Shown here one piece after another: positions 7,527-16,029 of a stretch of DNA of 64,000 nucleotides. How positions within the stretch are numbered: the stretch's first letter is position 1; each line of letters opens with the position of its first letter. Origin of the DNA: DASWOJ01 sp964250755 (lineage in GTDB: Bacteria > Pseudomonadota > Alphaproteobacteria > Acetobacterales > Acetobacteraceae); the NCBI GenBank assembly GCA_964250755.1, contig CAXUHB010000021.1, positions 1-64,000 of the forward strand, given 5' to 3'. The translations under genes and the position numbers were made by a program. The notes below the pieces were generated by a model. That model saw only the letters and a program-made list of their open reading frames with translations, made no database searches and was not told the DNA's origin.

Positions 7527-9344
7527 CTACCCCGCCCCGCCCCGGTCCGCCGTAACCGCAACCTCCCCATCCCTGAACCGCACCCGCAGACCCGCACCCG
7601 CCCGCACCGCCCCCGCGTCCGTCACGGCATCCCCGCCCTGGAACACCATCGCATATCCCCGCGCCAGCACCGCCTCGTGCGACACCGACGCCAGCCGCGC
7701 GCCCAACCCCTCCAGCCGCGCTGCTCCCTCCCGCAGCCCCGCCCGCAGCGGGAGGGGGGACAGCCGCTCCAGCGTGCGGTCGGCCTGGATGCGCCGCCGG
7801 CTCGCCGCCTGGCGCTGCGCCGCCGCCAGGTGCGACGCCGCCAGCGCAAGCGCCCCGCGCCCCGGCGGCACCAACCCGTGCGGGGACGGCATCCGCAATT
7901 CCACCCGCACCAGCCCAGCCCGGCGGTCACGCACCAGATTCGGCAGCGCCAGCGACACCCGCACCCCGCGCTCCCGCAGCCCGTCCCCCAACGCCCGCAG
8001 CCCGGCCCGCACGTCCGGCACCGCCCGCTCCACCCGCGCCAGCGCCGCCCGCCGGGCCGCCACCAATGCCGGCAGAGCCGCTGCCAGCCGCTCCGCCCGC
8101 ACCCGCACGTCATCCGCCGCCGCCCGCACCAGCAACCGGGCATCCGGCATCCCCGCCGCCGCCCGCCCCAATCCGGCCCGCCGCGCGACGACCAGGTTCG
8201 GCAACGCCAGCCGCAACCGCCCCTCCAGCCCCGCCGCCGCCAACCGGGCCGCCCCCACCCGCCCTGGCAGGTCCGGCAGCCCCCGCGCCGCCCGCTCCAA
8301 CCCCGCCCGCCGGGCCGCCAGCAGGTTCGGCACCGCCAGCGCCAGCCGCCCCGCCCGGTCATCCAGCCGCTGCCGCGCCGCCCCCGCCAGCGCCGGCAGG
8401 TCCGGCAACCCCCGCACCGCCCGCTCCAGCCGCAGCCGCCGCTCCTGCACCATCCGGTGCAGCCCCGCCGCCAGCCGAGCCGCCTCCTGCGCCACGTTCG
8501 CCGCCAGCTCCGTCCGCGACGGCACCGCCAGCTCCGCCGCCGCCGTCGGCGTCGGCGCCCGCCGGTCGCTGACCATGTCAATCAGCGTATGATCCGTTTC
8601 GTGCCCCACCGCCGAGATCAGCGGAATGCGACAGGCCGCCGCCGCCCGCACCACGCCCTCGTCATTGAAGGCCATCAAGTCCTCCAAGCTCCCCCCGCCC
8701 CGCGCCACGATCAGCACGTCCGGCCGAGGAATCGGTCCCCCCGCCGCAATCCGGTCGAACCCGGCAATCCCCCCCGCGATCTTCGCCGCCGCCCCATCCC
8801 CCTGCACCGGCACCGCCCACACCAGGATCGGCCGCGGAAACCGCCGCAGGATGGTCGTCTTGATGTCCTGCAACACCGCGCCCTGAGCCGACGTCACCAC
8901 CCCCACCACCCCCGGCAGCATCGGCAGCCGCCGCTTCCGCTCCTCCCCGAACAACCCCTCCGCCGCCAGCCGAACCCGCAGCATCTCGATCCGCTGCAGC
9001 AGCGCCCCCGCGCCCGCATACTCCATCCGCTCGACGATCAGCTGGTAGCTACTCCGCTCCCCATAGGACGACACCCGCCCCGTCGCGATCACCTCCACCC
9101 CGTTCTCCGGCGCCAGCCCGAGCTTGCTGACCGCCCCCTTCCAAACCACCCCGCTGATCTTCCCTCCCTCATCCTTCAACGAGAAGTACAGGTGCCCCGA
9201 AGGATACCGCTTGAACTCCGTGATCTCCCCCCGAACCCGCACCCGCCCGAACGCCCCCTCCAAGGTGCGCTTCACTGCCCCGCTGATCTCGGAGACCGTG
9301 TATTCAGGAACATTCGAAGCCGGGGGCGTCAGCAGGTCGCTCAT
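7527..9344 (-). CDS. xseA: Exodeoxyribonuclease VII large subunit, repeat-expanded
   Basis: Catalytic and DNA-binding subunit of ExoVII, which degrades single-stranded DNA together with XseB. An N-terminal OB fold (RVRVRGEITEFKRYPSGHLY) is followed by the nuclease domain with VARGGGSLEDLMAFNDE and the family motif VGHETDHTLIDMVSDRRAPT at about 246-265. At 605 residues it is about 150 longer than the E. coli protein (456). The excess lies in the coiled-coil region, residues 298-512, which is five units of exactly 43 residues. The last 93 residues carry the usual ending LARGYAMVFQGGDAVTDA. It is divergent from purD. Confidence 0.95.
   Translation of the reverse strand: MSDLLTPPASNVPEYTVSEISGAVKRTLEGAFGRVRVRGEITEFKRYPSGHLYFSLKDEGGKISGVVWKGAVSKLGLAPENGVEVIATGRVSSYGERSSYQLIVERMEYAGAGALLQRIEMLRVRLAAEGLFGEERKRRLPMLPGVVGVVTSAQGAVLQDIKTTILRRFPRPILVWAVPVQGDGAAAKIAGGIAGFDRIAAGGPIPRPDVLIVARGGGSLEDLMAFNDEGVVRAAAACRIPLISAVGHETDHTLIDMVSDRRAPTPTAAAELAVPSRTELAANVAQEAARLAAGLHRMVQERRLRLERAVRGLPDLPALAGAARQRLDDRAGRLALAVPNLLAARRAGLERAARGLPDLPGRVGAARLAAAGLEGRLRLALPNLVVARRAGLGRAAAGMPDARLLVRAAADDVRVRAERLAAALPALVAARRAALARVERAVPDVRAGLRALGDGLRERGVRVSLALPNLVRDRRAGLVRVELRMPSPHGLVPPGRGALALAASHLAAAQRQAASRRRIQADRTLERLSPLPLRAGLREGAARLEGLGARLASVSHEAVLARGYAMVFQGGDAVTDAGAVRAGAGLRVRFRDGEVAVTADRGGAG
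7809..8453 (-). repeat. Five tandem 43-residue repeats in XseA
   Basis: Residues 298-340, 341-383, 384-426, 427-469 and 470-512 align without gaps. Each unit reads roughly L-V-x-A-R-R-A-G-L-x-R-A-x-R-G-x-P-D, then about 20 residues rich in Ala, Arg and Leu, and ends L-A-L-P-N. Units 1-4 are closest; unit 5 is more divergent. They lie in the part of the family that forms the long coiled coil binding XseB. Confidence 0.9.
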
Positions 9345-9404
9345 GCCCCCAGCCTATGCTAACCCCGGCCCGGATAGAACCGCCGGACAGCGAGGCCGCC
9401 TGAC

Positions 9405-10652
9405 ATGCGCGTGTTGATCATCGGCTCCGGCGGGCGCGAGCACGCCCTGGCCTGGTCCCTCTCCGCCTCCCCCCTCCTCACCAAGCTCTGGGTCGCCCCC
9501 GGCAACCCCGGCACCGCCCAACTTGCCGAGAACGTCCCCCTGGGCGCCCTGGACATCCCCGCCCTCGTCCACTTCGCCCAAGCCAACCAGGTGGACCTCG
9601 TCCTCCCCGGCCCCGAAGCCCCCCTCGTCGCCGGCATCACCGACGCCATGACGGCAGCCGGCATCCGCTGCTGCGGCCCCACCCGCGCCGCCGCCCAGCT
9701 CGAAGGCAGCAAGGCGTTTACAAAAGACCTCTGCGACGCCGCCGGCATTCCCACCGCCGCCTGGGCGCGCTTCACCGACCCCGCCGCCGCCCGCGCCCAC
9801 GTCCGCCGGCACGGCGCCCCCATCGTCGTGAAGGCCGACGGCCTCGCCGCTGGCAAGGGCGTCGTCGTCGCCCAAACCGTGGAGGAGGCCGAGGCCGCCA
9901 TAGACCTCATCATGCAAGCCCACGCGTTCGGCGACGCCGGCGACGCCGTCGTCATCGAGGACTGCATGACCGGCCCCGAAACCAGCCTCTTCGCCCTCTG
10001 CGACGGCACCGACGCCCTGTTCCTCGGCGCCGCCCGCGACCACAAGCGCGTCGGTGACGGCGACACCGGCCCCAACACCGGCGGCATGGGCGCCTACTCC
10101 CCCGTGCCCGGCTTCGACCCCGCCCCGGCGATGGACACCTTCATCCGCCCCGCCCTGCGCGAGATGGCCCGGCGCAACACCCCCTTCCGCGGCATCCTCT
10201 TCGCCGGCCTGATGACGACCCCCGCCGGCCCCCGCCTGATCGAATACAACGTCCGCTTCGGCGACCCCGAGTGCCAGGCCCTCCTCCCCCGCCTCCGCAG
10301 CGACCTCCTCCCCGCCCTCCTCGCCGCCTGCGACGGAGAACTCGCCCGCTTCGACCTCCGCTGGACCGACCAATCCGCCGTCGCCGTGGTGATGGCCGCC
10401 CGCGGCTACCCCGCCGCCCCCGAAACCGGCACTGTGATCGAAGGCCTGGACGACGCAGCGGCGGTGCCGGGCGCCCTGGTGTTCCACGCCGGAACCCGCA
10501 CGGAGGACGGCCGGACGCTAGCGGATGGTGGGCGGGTGCTGACGGTGGTGGGAGTTGATGGAGGGTTGAACAAGGCACGAGGAATAGCTTATGAATGTCT
10601 AGGCATGGTGCGATGGAAAGAAGGATTTTTCCGGGCGGATATAGGTCTTTAA
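9405..10652 (+). CDS. purD: Phosphoribosylamine-glycine ligase
   Basis: GAR synthetase, the second step of de novo purine synthesis: it joins glycine to phosphoribosylamine using ATP. The protein has 415 residues, starting MRVLIIGSGGREHALAWSL. ATP-grasp motifs include KADGLAAGKGVVVA near 142-155 and RFGDPECQALLPRL near 284-297. The start is 60 bases from xseA on the other strand. From about 10545 the codons change sharply to AT-ending ones, and the C-terminus (GFFRADIGL) is slightly shorter than the common RRDIGWRAL ending, suggesting that the 3' end was replaced or joined to foreign DNA. Confidence 0.95.
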   Translation: MRVLIIGSGGREHALAWSLSASPLLTKLWVAPGNPGTAQLAENVPLGALDIPALVHFAQANQVDLVLPGPEAPLVAGITDAMTAAGIRCCGPTRAAAQLEGSKAFTKDLCDAAGIPTAAWARFTDPAAARAHVRRHGAPIVVKADGLAAGKGVVVAQTVEEAEAAIDLIMQAHAFGDAGDAVVIEDCMTGPETSLFALCDGTDALFLGAARDHKRVGDGDTGPNTGGMGAYSPVPGFDPAPAMDTFIRPALREMARRNTPFRGILFAGLMTTPAGPRLIEYNVRFGDPECQALLPRLRSDLLPALLAACDGELARFDLRWTDQSAVAVVMAARGYPAAPETGTVIEGLDDAAAVPGALVFHAGTRTEDGRTLADGGRVLTVVGVDGGLNKARGIAYECLGMVRWKEGFFRADIGL

Positions 10653-10736
10653 GGCTTATGTGTCTTATCGAGCAACACATAGGCCGGCAAGCCTTTATGT
10701 TGTGTTTAGGATGGCAAAACTAGAGACCGCCCAACG

Positions 10737-11297
10737 ATGAAAGGGGCACAATCTATAAGAGCGCTGTTAAACACAATTGTATATTTCCTTCTGGTTTCAG
10801 CCTGTCCTGCGCTTGCAGAACAGCGAGAGTTCCCCACCAGTGAGCCTGGTTTCTTAGTCACTTATCTTGATGCTGGTGGCGTAGGCCATGCAACAGGCTG
10901 TGTAATCTCAATCACGGCCGGACTACCAAAACTGGCAATCTCACTTTCAGTATTCAGCAATAATAGATACACTGTTACCGCAGCCTCTCAAAGCAAGCTT
11001 CCGGGCATGGATGTCGGTGGTTCTGCAACTCTGAGAGTGAGTGCTAAGCATGTGGTCTTGAGGGTTACAGGCACCCTACCACAAGGACAGTTTTACGGTG
11101 CTGACATGACTGGATTGGAGAATGGATCGGTTCAGGATGTATATGATGTGGTGAACCAGATAATCTACACAGATGCAAAGGTTGATGTTGTCGCCGACTC
11201 CGCTCAAATGCCCAGCATCATCCTTCCAAAAGCGCCTGGGCTTGGGGTGTCACTGAGTGCATGTCAGAAATATATGTTGGAGCAACATAGAGATTGA
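10737..11297 (+). CDS. Secreted protein of unknown function, AT-rich
   Basis: A 186-residue protein not recognised as a known family. The N-terminus has a signal peptide (LLNTIVYFLLVSACPALAEQ, residues 10-29). The rest looks like a soluble beta-rich protein with two cysteines (C56 and C176) that could form a disulfide. Codon use and base composition are plainly AT-richer than everything around it, and the same composition covers the last 30 codons of purD and the 50 bases after its own stop. That marks recent arrival by transfer. It may be part of a cell-surface function, but nothing supports a specific role. Confidence 0.7.
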   Translation: MKGAQSIRALLNTIVYFLLVSACPALAEQREFPTSEPGFLVTYLDAGGVGHATGCVISITAGLPKLAISLSVFSNNRYTVTAASQSKLPGMDVGGSATLRVSAKHVVLRVTGTLPQGQFYGADMTGLENGSVQDVYDVVNQIIYTDAKVDVVADSAQMPSIILPKAPGLGVSLSACQKYMLEQHRD

Positions 11298-11402
11298 TGT
11301 ATATAGCATCGCTATTCATATTCATGTGGAGCTAGTTTATAACTGTGGATGTTGTTCTGGCAGAAGGAGGCCCGACCGCCTCTAACTGCTTGTCTTCAAG
11401 TT

Positions 11403-11740
11403 AGCTGTGAATCCCATCCGCCCCCCAACCCGGCCCTCGCACTCCGCCGCCAGCATCCCCCTCCACCCCCATCACCCAGCCCGCCGCCGCACCAGCGCGA
11501 AATCCGCCGGCGTCAGCGTCCCCAGCCCATCCAACCCCGCCGGCGCCCCCACCCCAAAAACCCCTCGAACGCCCGCCGAGCCTGCCCCGCATCCAGCCAC
11601 CCGAACCGCAGCTTCACCAGGAACCGCCGCAAGCTCGCCCGGTCCAGCCGCTCCGCCAGGTTCGTCGTGCAGGCGAACGGCAGCGAATGCCCCTCCATCC
11701 AGGTCAGCATCTCGTTCACCTGGCTCACCGTCCACATGCA
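11403..11740 (-). pseudogene. Decayed AAA-family ATPase, C-terminal remnant
   Basis: Read on the minus strand, the stretch encodes QVNEMLTWMEG, LPFACTTNLAERLDRAS and RRFLVKLRF, then continues in another frame as TLTPADFALVRRRAG and in a third as MLAAECEG. These pieces, in order, match the C-terminal part of an AAA ATPase (region after Walker B with the TTN sensor motif). At least two frameshifts and no upstream ATPase core mean it is not functional. Confidence 0.65.
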
Positions 11741-11852
11741 GGGCGCCATCCAGGATGCACAGGCCCAGGACGCCCTCTACCCCCGCCCACTGTGTCAAGA
11801 GGAACCCTGCTTAGGGGCGTAGCCGCTCCCGTGCCGACGAGGGAAGCTGGCG

Positions 11853-12758
11853 TCAGAACCCGGCCAACAAGTGCCACCACAGCGGCAGGGTCAAGAAGGA
11901 CAGCACTGTTCCCACGCCCACCATCAGAGAGATCAATTCAGCATTCAGCCCGTACTGGATTGCGACGATGGAGCCGCCCACCTGGGGGGCCATGGCCGCC
12001 TCGAACAGGGTGATCTGCGTCGTCGTGCCACGCAGCCCAAGGGCGCCGGCATAGACCAGCAGCATGAGCGCCGGAGCCAGCAGCAGCTTGTAGCCCAGTC
12101 CCATCATCAGCGGCCCCCGGTTGCCCAGCAGCGCGCCCAGCCTCAGCTGCAGCCCTATCGACACCAGGGCCAGCGGCGCCAACGTTGCTCCCAGCCGCCC
12201 CAGCACCGACACGGCCCAGCCCGGATACTCGACGGGGACGAGGGCGATGGCCAGCACCAGCGCGATCAGCGGCGGGAAGGTGACGATGCGCCGGCCAATC
12301 TCGCGCGCAGACACGGCGCCTTCGGCATAGAAGCAGATCAGCAGGATGCCGACGGTGCTGAGCACCAGATATGTGCCGAGCTGGTCGATGATGATGCCCA
12401 CTGGCATCCCGTCGGCGCCATAGAACGCCTCGATCATGGGCAGGCCGACGAACGAGGTGTTGCCCAGTCCTCCCACGACGGTCAGCGCTCCCGTCGTGGC
12501 CCTGGGCAGGCGCAGGGCGCGGCCTATGACCCAAAACAGCGCCGCGCTGGCGGCGAACAGCAGCCAGGGCATCAGGACGGCATAGAGCAGCGCAGAGTCG
12601 AGCCGCACGGCATGGACTTGCAGCAGCGTCAGGGCCGGCAGCGAAAGGTGGATGATGAAGGCGTTGATGCCGACGTGGGCGTTGTCCGGCACCCGCCCGG
12701 AGGAGCGCAGCCCTATCCCAGCAAGGAGGCAGACGAACAGCATTATGATATTGTCCAC
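11853..12758 (-). CDS. AEC-family permease (auxin efflux carrier superfamily)
   Basis: An inner-membrane carrier of 301 residues with about ten hydrophobic helices. The family pattern is clear: an N-terminal IGLRSSGRVPD followed by INAFIIHLSLPALTL, the GGLGNTSFVGLPMIEAFYG motif near 95-113, and AMAPQVGGSIVAIQYGL near 262-278. Members move small organic acids or other metabolites; the substrate here is unknown. The start codon is GTG at 12758 with an in-frame ATG five codons in. No cotranscribed neighbour: it lies between a pseudogene and the stop of the anti-sigma gene. Confidence 0.9.
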   Translation of the reverse strand: MDNIIMLFVCLLAGIGLRSSGRVPDNAHVGINAFIIHLSLPALTLLQVHAVRLDSALLYAVLMPWLLFAASAALFWVIGRALRLPRATTGALTVVGGLGNTSFVGLPMIEAFYGADGMPVGIIIDQLGTYLVLSTVGILLICFYAEGAVSAREIGRRIVTFPPLIALVLAIALVPVEYPGWAVSVLGRLGATLAPLALVSIGLQLRLGALLGNRGPLMMGLGYKLLLAPALMLLVYAGALGLRGTTTQITLFEAAMAPQVGGSIVAIQYGLNAELISLMVGVGTVLSFLTLPLWWHLLAGF

Positions 12759-12909
12759 GGCCCAGGTTCCCCTCGCTCCGCACAGGCGGCGTGGGGGTGA
12801 TCGGGACGCAGGGCATTCTATTCACCAGAAGACGTGAAAGTTGCCGGACTGCTCGCTTTGGATGGCGCGAACCCGCAGTCCCGGTGGATCGCGTTGCAAG
12901 CCGCCACGC

Positions 12910-13671
12910 TTACCGGGGCTGCTCCCGATCCTCGCCCGAGGTGCCTTGCGCCCTCATCAACGTGGCGAACTCCGACAATTCGGCCTTGTTCAGATCCGAC
13001 ACCGCCCGGTAGCTCAGCCCGCCTGACGTCCACTGCGCCACATGGTACCCGTCAGACGCCCGCATGGCTGCGGCCACCGTGCCGCCCTGCACGAAAACGT
13101 CGATCATATGTTTCCTCCGCCCATACACCAGCACGGCGGCCGGGCGGCCGCCGATGTAGTCCATGCGTCCGCCCAGGAGCGGGAAGCCCTGCGATGCCAG
13201 GTCGGGCACGTCCGGAGAGATGCCGATGCGGCCGTTGAACCACGGCTTGACCGTGTGCCGGTCCGACGACGGCACATCAATCAGGTGCCCCGGCTGCAGC
13301 GCCCGCACATGGGCATCCACCAAGTCCGACCCTGGGGCCGGCCCTGCCCGGGGCAGAAGCAGCGCCGCCACGGATGCGGCGACCGCCAGTCCGGCCCCGA
13401 ACGCCCCAGCATGGGTCCAGCCATGCCGTTGCCACAAACTCCGCCTGCGCGGCCTCAATGCCGTCACGGCCTCGCGCAATCCCGCCGGCACCTCGTGGCG
13501 CGGCATCTCGTGCAACCGCGCCGACAGTGTTTCCAGCCGGCCGCGCCAGGCATGGCACGCCTCGCATGCGGCCAAATGCGAGGCAAGCTCGGCCGAGCCT
13601 GCAGCGTCCAGTTCGCCGTCCAGCTCCGCCTGCACAAGGAGGTGCGCGGTTTCGCACGGATCGCCGTTCAT
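12910..13671 (-). CDS. Membrane anti-sigma factor, zinc-finger type
   Basis: A 253-residue partner of the ECF sigma factor encoded just upstream. Residues 28-40 hold a ZAS-type motif (H32, C36, C39 in HLAACEAC). A single membrane helix (GAFGAGLAVAASVAALLLP) lies near 90-108, and a periplasmic domain of about 140 residues follows (GFPLLGGRMDYIGGRPAAVL, then a conserved VYGRRKHMIDVFV). This layout fits anti-sigma factors that hold the sigma at the membrane until an envelope or redox signal appears. The ATG overlaps the sigma stop codon as ATGA, so the two are coupled. Confidence 0.88.
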   Translation of the reverse strand: MNGDPCETAHLLVQAELDGELDAAGSAELASHLAACEACHAWRGRLETLSARLHEMPRHEVPAGLREAVTALRPRRRSLWQRHGWTHAGAFGAGLAVAASVAALLLPRAGPAPGSDLVDAHVRALQPGHLIDVPSSDRHTVKPWFNGRIGISPDVPDLASQGFPLLGGRMDYIGGRPAAVLVYGRRKHMIDVFVQGGTVAAAMRASDGYHVAQWTSGGLSYRAVSDLNKAELSEFATLMRAQGTSGEDREQPR

Positions 13672-14156
13672 TCCGCCGCCCCGTCCAGCAACGCGCGCCG
13701 GGCGCGCCACAAGCGGGACATGACCGTGCCGATCGGCACCTTGGTCACGGCGGCGATCTCCTTGTAGCTCAACTCCTCGAACTCCCTCAGCACCAGGCAC
13801 TCGCGCAGGTCAGGCGGCAGCGCGGCCACGGCCCGGTGCAGGCCGTCAAGCCCCTGTTTGCGTTGCAGGAGGTCGTCCGGGCCGCAGGTTGGATCAGGCA
13901 AGTCCGCCAGACTTGCCAAGTCAACCGGCCCCGACGCGCGCTGCCGCTCCGCCAGCATGGCGTAGGCGACGTTGCGCACGATCTGCAGCAGCCACGGCTT
14001 CGCCTCACCCCGCAACCCGGCGTGGTGGCGAAAAGCCCGCAGCATTGCCTCTTGCGCCACGTCCTGGGCCATCACCGGATCACGCACCAGCCAGCGGGCC
14101 AGGTTGTAGGCGGAGCCGAGATGCGGCAGCACGAGGTCCTCGAACGCTGACGCCAC
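13668..14156 (-). CDS. ECF sigma factor
   Basis: A 162-residue group IV sigma-70 factor. Region 2 is seen in VRDPVMAQDVAQEAMLRAF, and region 4 in LVLREFEELSYKEIAAVTKV followed by PIGTVMSRLWRARRAL. No extra domain is present. It begins with GTG at 14156 and is followed in an ATGA overlap by its anti-sigma factor. A promoter of ECF type lies just upstream, which suggests that it activates its own operon. The regulon and the signal are not visible from sequence. Confidence 0.93.
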   Translation of the reverse strand: MASAFEDLVLPHLGSAYNLARWLVRDPVMAQDVAQEAMLRAFRHHAGLRGEAKPWLLQIVRNVAYAMLAERQRASGPVDLASLADLPDPTCGPDDLLQRKQGLDGLHRAVAALPPDLRECLVLREFEELSYKEIAAVTKVPIGTVMSRLWRARRALLDGAAE

Positions 14157-14186
14157 GGCACCATCCCGGCACTGCCCCAGCGCCCG

Positions 14187-14213
14187 AACGCGCCGGGCAA
14201 CTGGCCCGTTTCC
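14187..14213 (-). promoter_or_regulatory. Probable ECF-type autoregulatory promoter
   Basis: On the minus strand GGAAAC (14213-14208) is followed after 17 bases by CGTT (14190-14187), matching the general ECF pattern GGAAC-N16/17-CGTC. It lies about 30 bases ahead of the sigma-factor GTG. The -35 hexamer is part of a palindrome, CCCGTTTC-5 nt-GAAACGGG at 14205-14225. Confidence 0.45.
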
Positions 14214-14225
14214 AACCGAAACGGG

Positions 14226-14523
14226 ATTTCATGTCGAACCAACCGTGAGGTGCGGTCGCCCGTGCCGTGGCTTGCAGGTCCGCCGCGGGCGCAAGCGGCC
14301 GGAGGATGGCGTCCAGCCCTAGGCTGCCCCGCATCACCAGACCGGAGAACAAGGCAGGCTTCTGCCGCCTCGGAGCCGTCCGGGGACCACCGTCGGACAG
14401 CATGTGGCTGCCGTCCGCATGCTGTCCGGCGGGCGCGCTCCCGGCCAGGAGCAGGTCGTGGATGTCCAGCTTGAGGCGCTGGCAACTCACGCCATCCAGC
14501 CGGCCACGCTCTGCCGTGCGTCC
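14226..14523. other. Unassigned stretch between sigma factor and LysE genes
   Basis: About 300 bases upstream of the sigma-factor promoter and past the lysE-like stop. No gene, RNA or repeat was recognised. A minus-strand reading frame crosses it but shows no familiar motif and overlaps the sigma-factor promoter. Confidence 0.4.
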
Positions 14524-15123
14524 TCACCCCAACCCGACCCGGATGCCGAACACGACAAGGATGCTTCCGGCAAGGAGGTTCAACGGCCGCATCAGTCCCT
14601 GCATCACCCCTGGGCGGAGCATGGAAGCAACGGTGCTGAGCACGGCATACCAGGCGATCGCGCCTACCATGACGCCCGGCACGGACCAGGAGGAGAACAG
14701 CTGGCCAGTTGTACCCCCCACCGCGGCGCCAGATGCCAGGGCAAGGTAGGGGAGCAAGGTCATGGGATTGGAAAGCGCAAACACCAGGCTCGATCCATAT
14801 GCTGCCGCTATGCCGGCCCGTGCCGCTTTCGCCCTGGGCATGTTGCGCCGGGCAAGCGTGCATATGCCGAGGCAGATCAGCATCGCTGCCGAGAGCCAAC
14901 GGATCGGTCCGCTCCATTGCATCAGCTCGGACGAGACCGCGTCCCGTCCCAGCAGCGCGGCCGTGGCGAAAAGCCCTTGCGCGGACGCAGCGCCCACCCC
15001 CGTGGCAAGACCTTGCCCGAAGCCGTGCGAGATGCTCCGCTGGACGCAGACGAGCGATATCGGGCCGAAGGGGAGGGCAACGGACAGGCCGAGCGTTATC
15101 CCGGCTATGGCCGGCGAGGTCAC
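14524..15123 (-). CDS. LysE/RhtB-family amino acid exporter
   Basis: A 199-residue inner-membrane protein with six predicted hydrophobic helices. It begins with ITLGLSVALPFGPISLVCVQ, the conserved GPxS/N entry of the LysE family, then GLATGVGAASAQGLFATAAL, and has the mid-protein motif ALSNPMTLLPYLALASG. Members export basic or neutral amino acids or related compounds. The start codon is GTG at 15123. No regulator gene is adjacent, and the substrate is unknown. Confidence 0.85.
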   Translation of the reverse strand: MTSPAIAGITLGLSVALPFGPISLVCVQRSISHGFGQGLATGVGAASAQGLFATAALLGRDAVSSELMQWSGPIRWLSAAMLICLGICTLARRNMPRAKAARAGIAAAYGSSLVFALSNPMTLLPYLALASGAAVGGTTGQLFSSWSVPGVMVGAIAWYAVLSTVASMLRPGVMQGLMRPLNLLAGSILVVFGIRVGLG

Positions 15124-15280
15124 GTCGTGCTCGGGGCGGCTTGGGCAGGGCGGTGGCCGGTCGTGCGTGCAACCTGGTCTGGGACTGCAAGTTCAGGCGG
15201 CTGCCGTTGTTCCGCTGGATGCATCATGGACTGAACCTCCAATAAGCGGTGCCGACGGAATGCGTTTCCGCTGACGCCGG

Positions 15281-15382
15281 GCCACGCTGTGCAGCCCGTC
15301 AGCCGCACTCCGGCCCGGTGTCGCCGCAGACCGAGGATCGCTTTCAAGCCCGGTTTATTCGCAGGTCGTGGCGGAAAAGCCG
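15281..15382. repeat. 102-bp direct repeat, left copy
   Basis: Same-orientation copy of 22888-22989 with about 13 mismatches in 102 bases. It contains GGTTTATTC and ends GGTCGTGGCGGAAAAGCCG. It directly abuts the 3' end of the ISL3 transposase remnant, so it is probably the end of that element. Confidence 0.85.
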
Positions 15383-15940
15383 GGTTTCGCGACCACCTGG
15401 CTGTCAATCGGCATCCAATGCTGGCTCATGCGCAGCGTCGGTGCAGGTCGTTGTCGTGCAGCACGGACCAGGCGCGCCCTGAGAAGGCCGAGCTTCGCCC
15501 GTCCGCAGCCCTGGCGCTTGACCAGCTTGAAGCGGGTGACATGTCCCTCGGTCTGGCCCCTGCTCCAGGGCAGCGTCAGGACTGCGCGGAGGCCTGCTCG
15601 TCTTGACGCGAACCGGCGGCAAAGCCCTGCAACCCGCTGTTTCCGGCATCAGCCAGCCAAGGGGTGAGCGCATCCGCAGAACGGGCGCGGATCAGGGCGC
15701 CAAGCGGATCAGGGCGCCAAAGCGAGGGGCGGGGTCACGAGCCGTGGCCAGCGCTGGCGACAGCGCGGCCAGCCGCTCGACACAGGCGCGGCCCGGGTCC
15801 GCAAGCGGCGGCAGGTCAGCCGTGAGTGTCCGGGCCGCGCGCCGCACCGGGTATGCCGCAAGCCGAAAAGGAGGCTGCACGACCGGGATTGCCGCTGGTC
15901 CGGACTGTCCTGCCAACGCCGCCAGCTGCCGCCTCATGGC
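15383..15940 (-). pseudogene. ISL3-family transposase remnant
   Basis: Minus-strand fragments show the hallmark C-terminal stretch of ISL3 transposases: LTLPWSRGQTEGHVTRFKLV, then KRQGCGRAKLGLLRARL (about 15480-15580). Further upstream is an RRQLAALAGQSG...TLTADLPPLAD segment at 15692-15937 in another frame. A 17-bp tandem duplication (15687-15720) breaks the frame between them. The N-terminal half with the zinc finger and first catalytic residues is gone, so the element is dead. Confidence 0.8.
15687..15720. repeat. 17-bp perfect tandem duplication
   Basis: Two adjacent copies of GCGGATCAGGGCGCCAA inside the ISL3 transposase remnant. Its length is not a multiple of three, so it shifts the reading frame. 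Confidence 0.95.
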
Positions 15941-16029
15941 ACCACCCCTCTTCAGAGTTCAAGCGCCCGGAAAAGCCTCACACGCACCGGACTAATTTCC
16001 AGGACCGGGACCATACCCGACGCCAACTT

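Noticed and set aside
8066..8572. Proline-rich plus-strand frame over xseA
   Set aside because: It is the complementary reading of the xseA repeats, driven by high GC bias, without a start signal or family motifs.
11401..11592. Glycine-rich short frame
   Set aside because: It is one frame of the decayed AAA ATPase, not a gene of its own.
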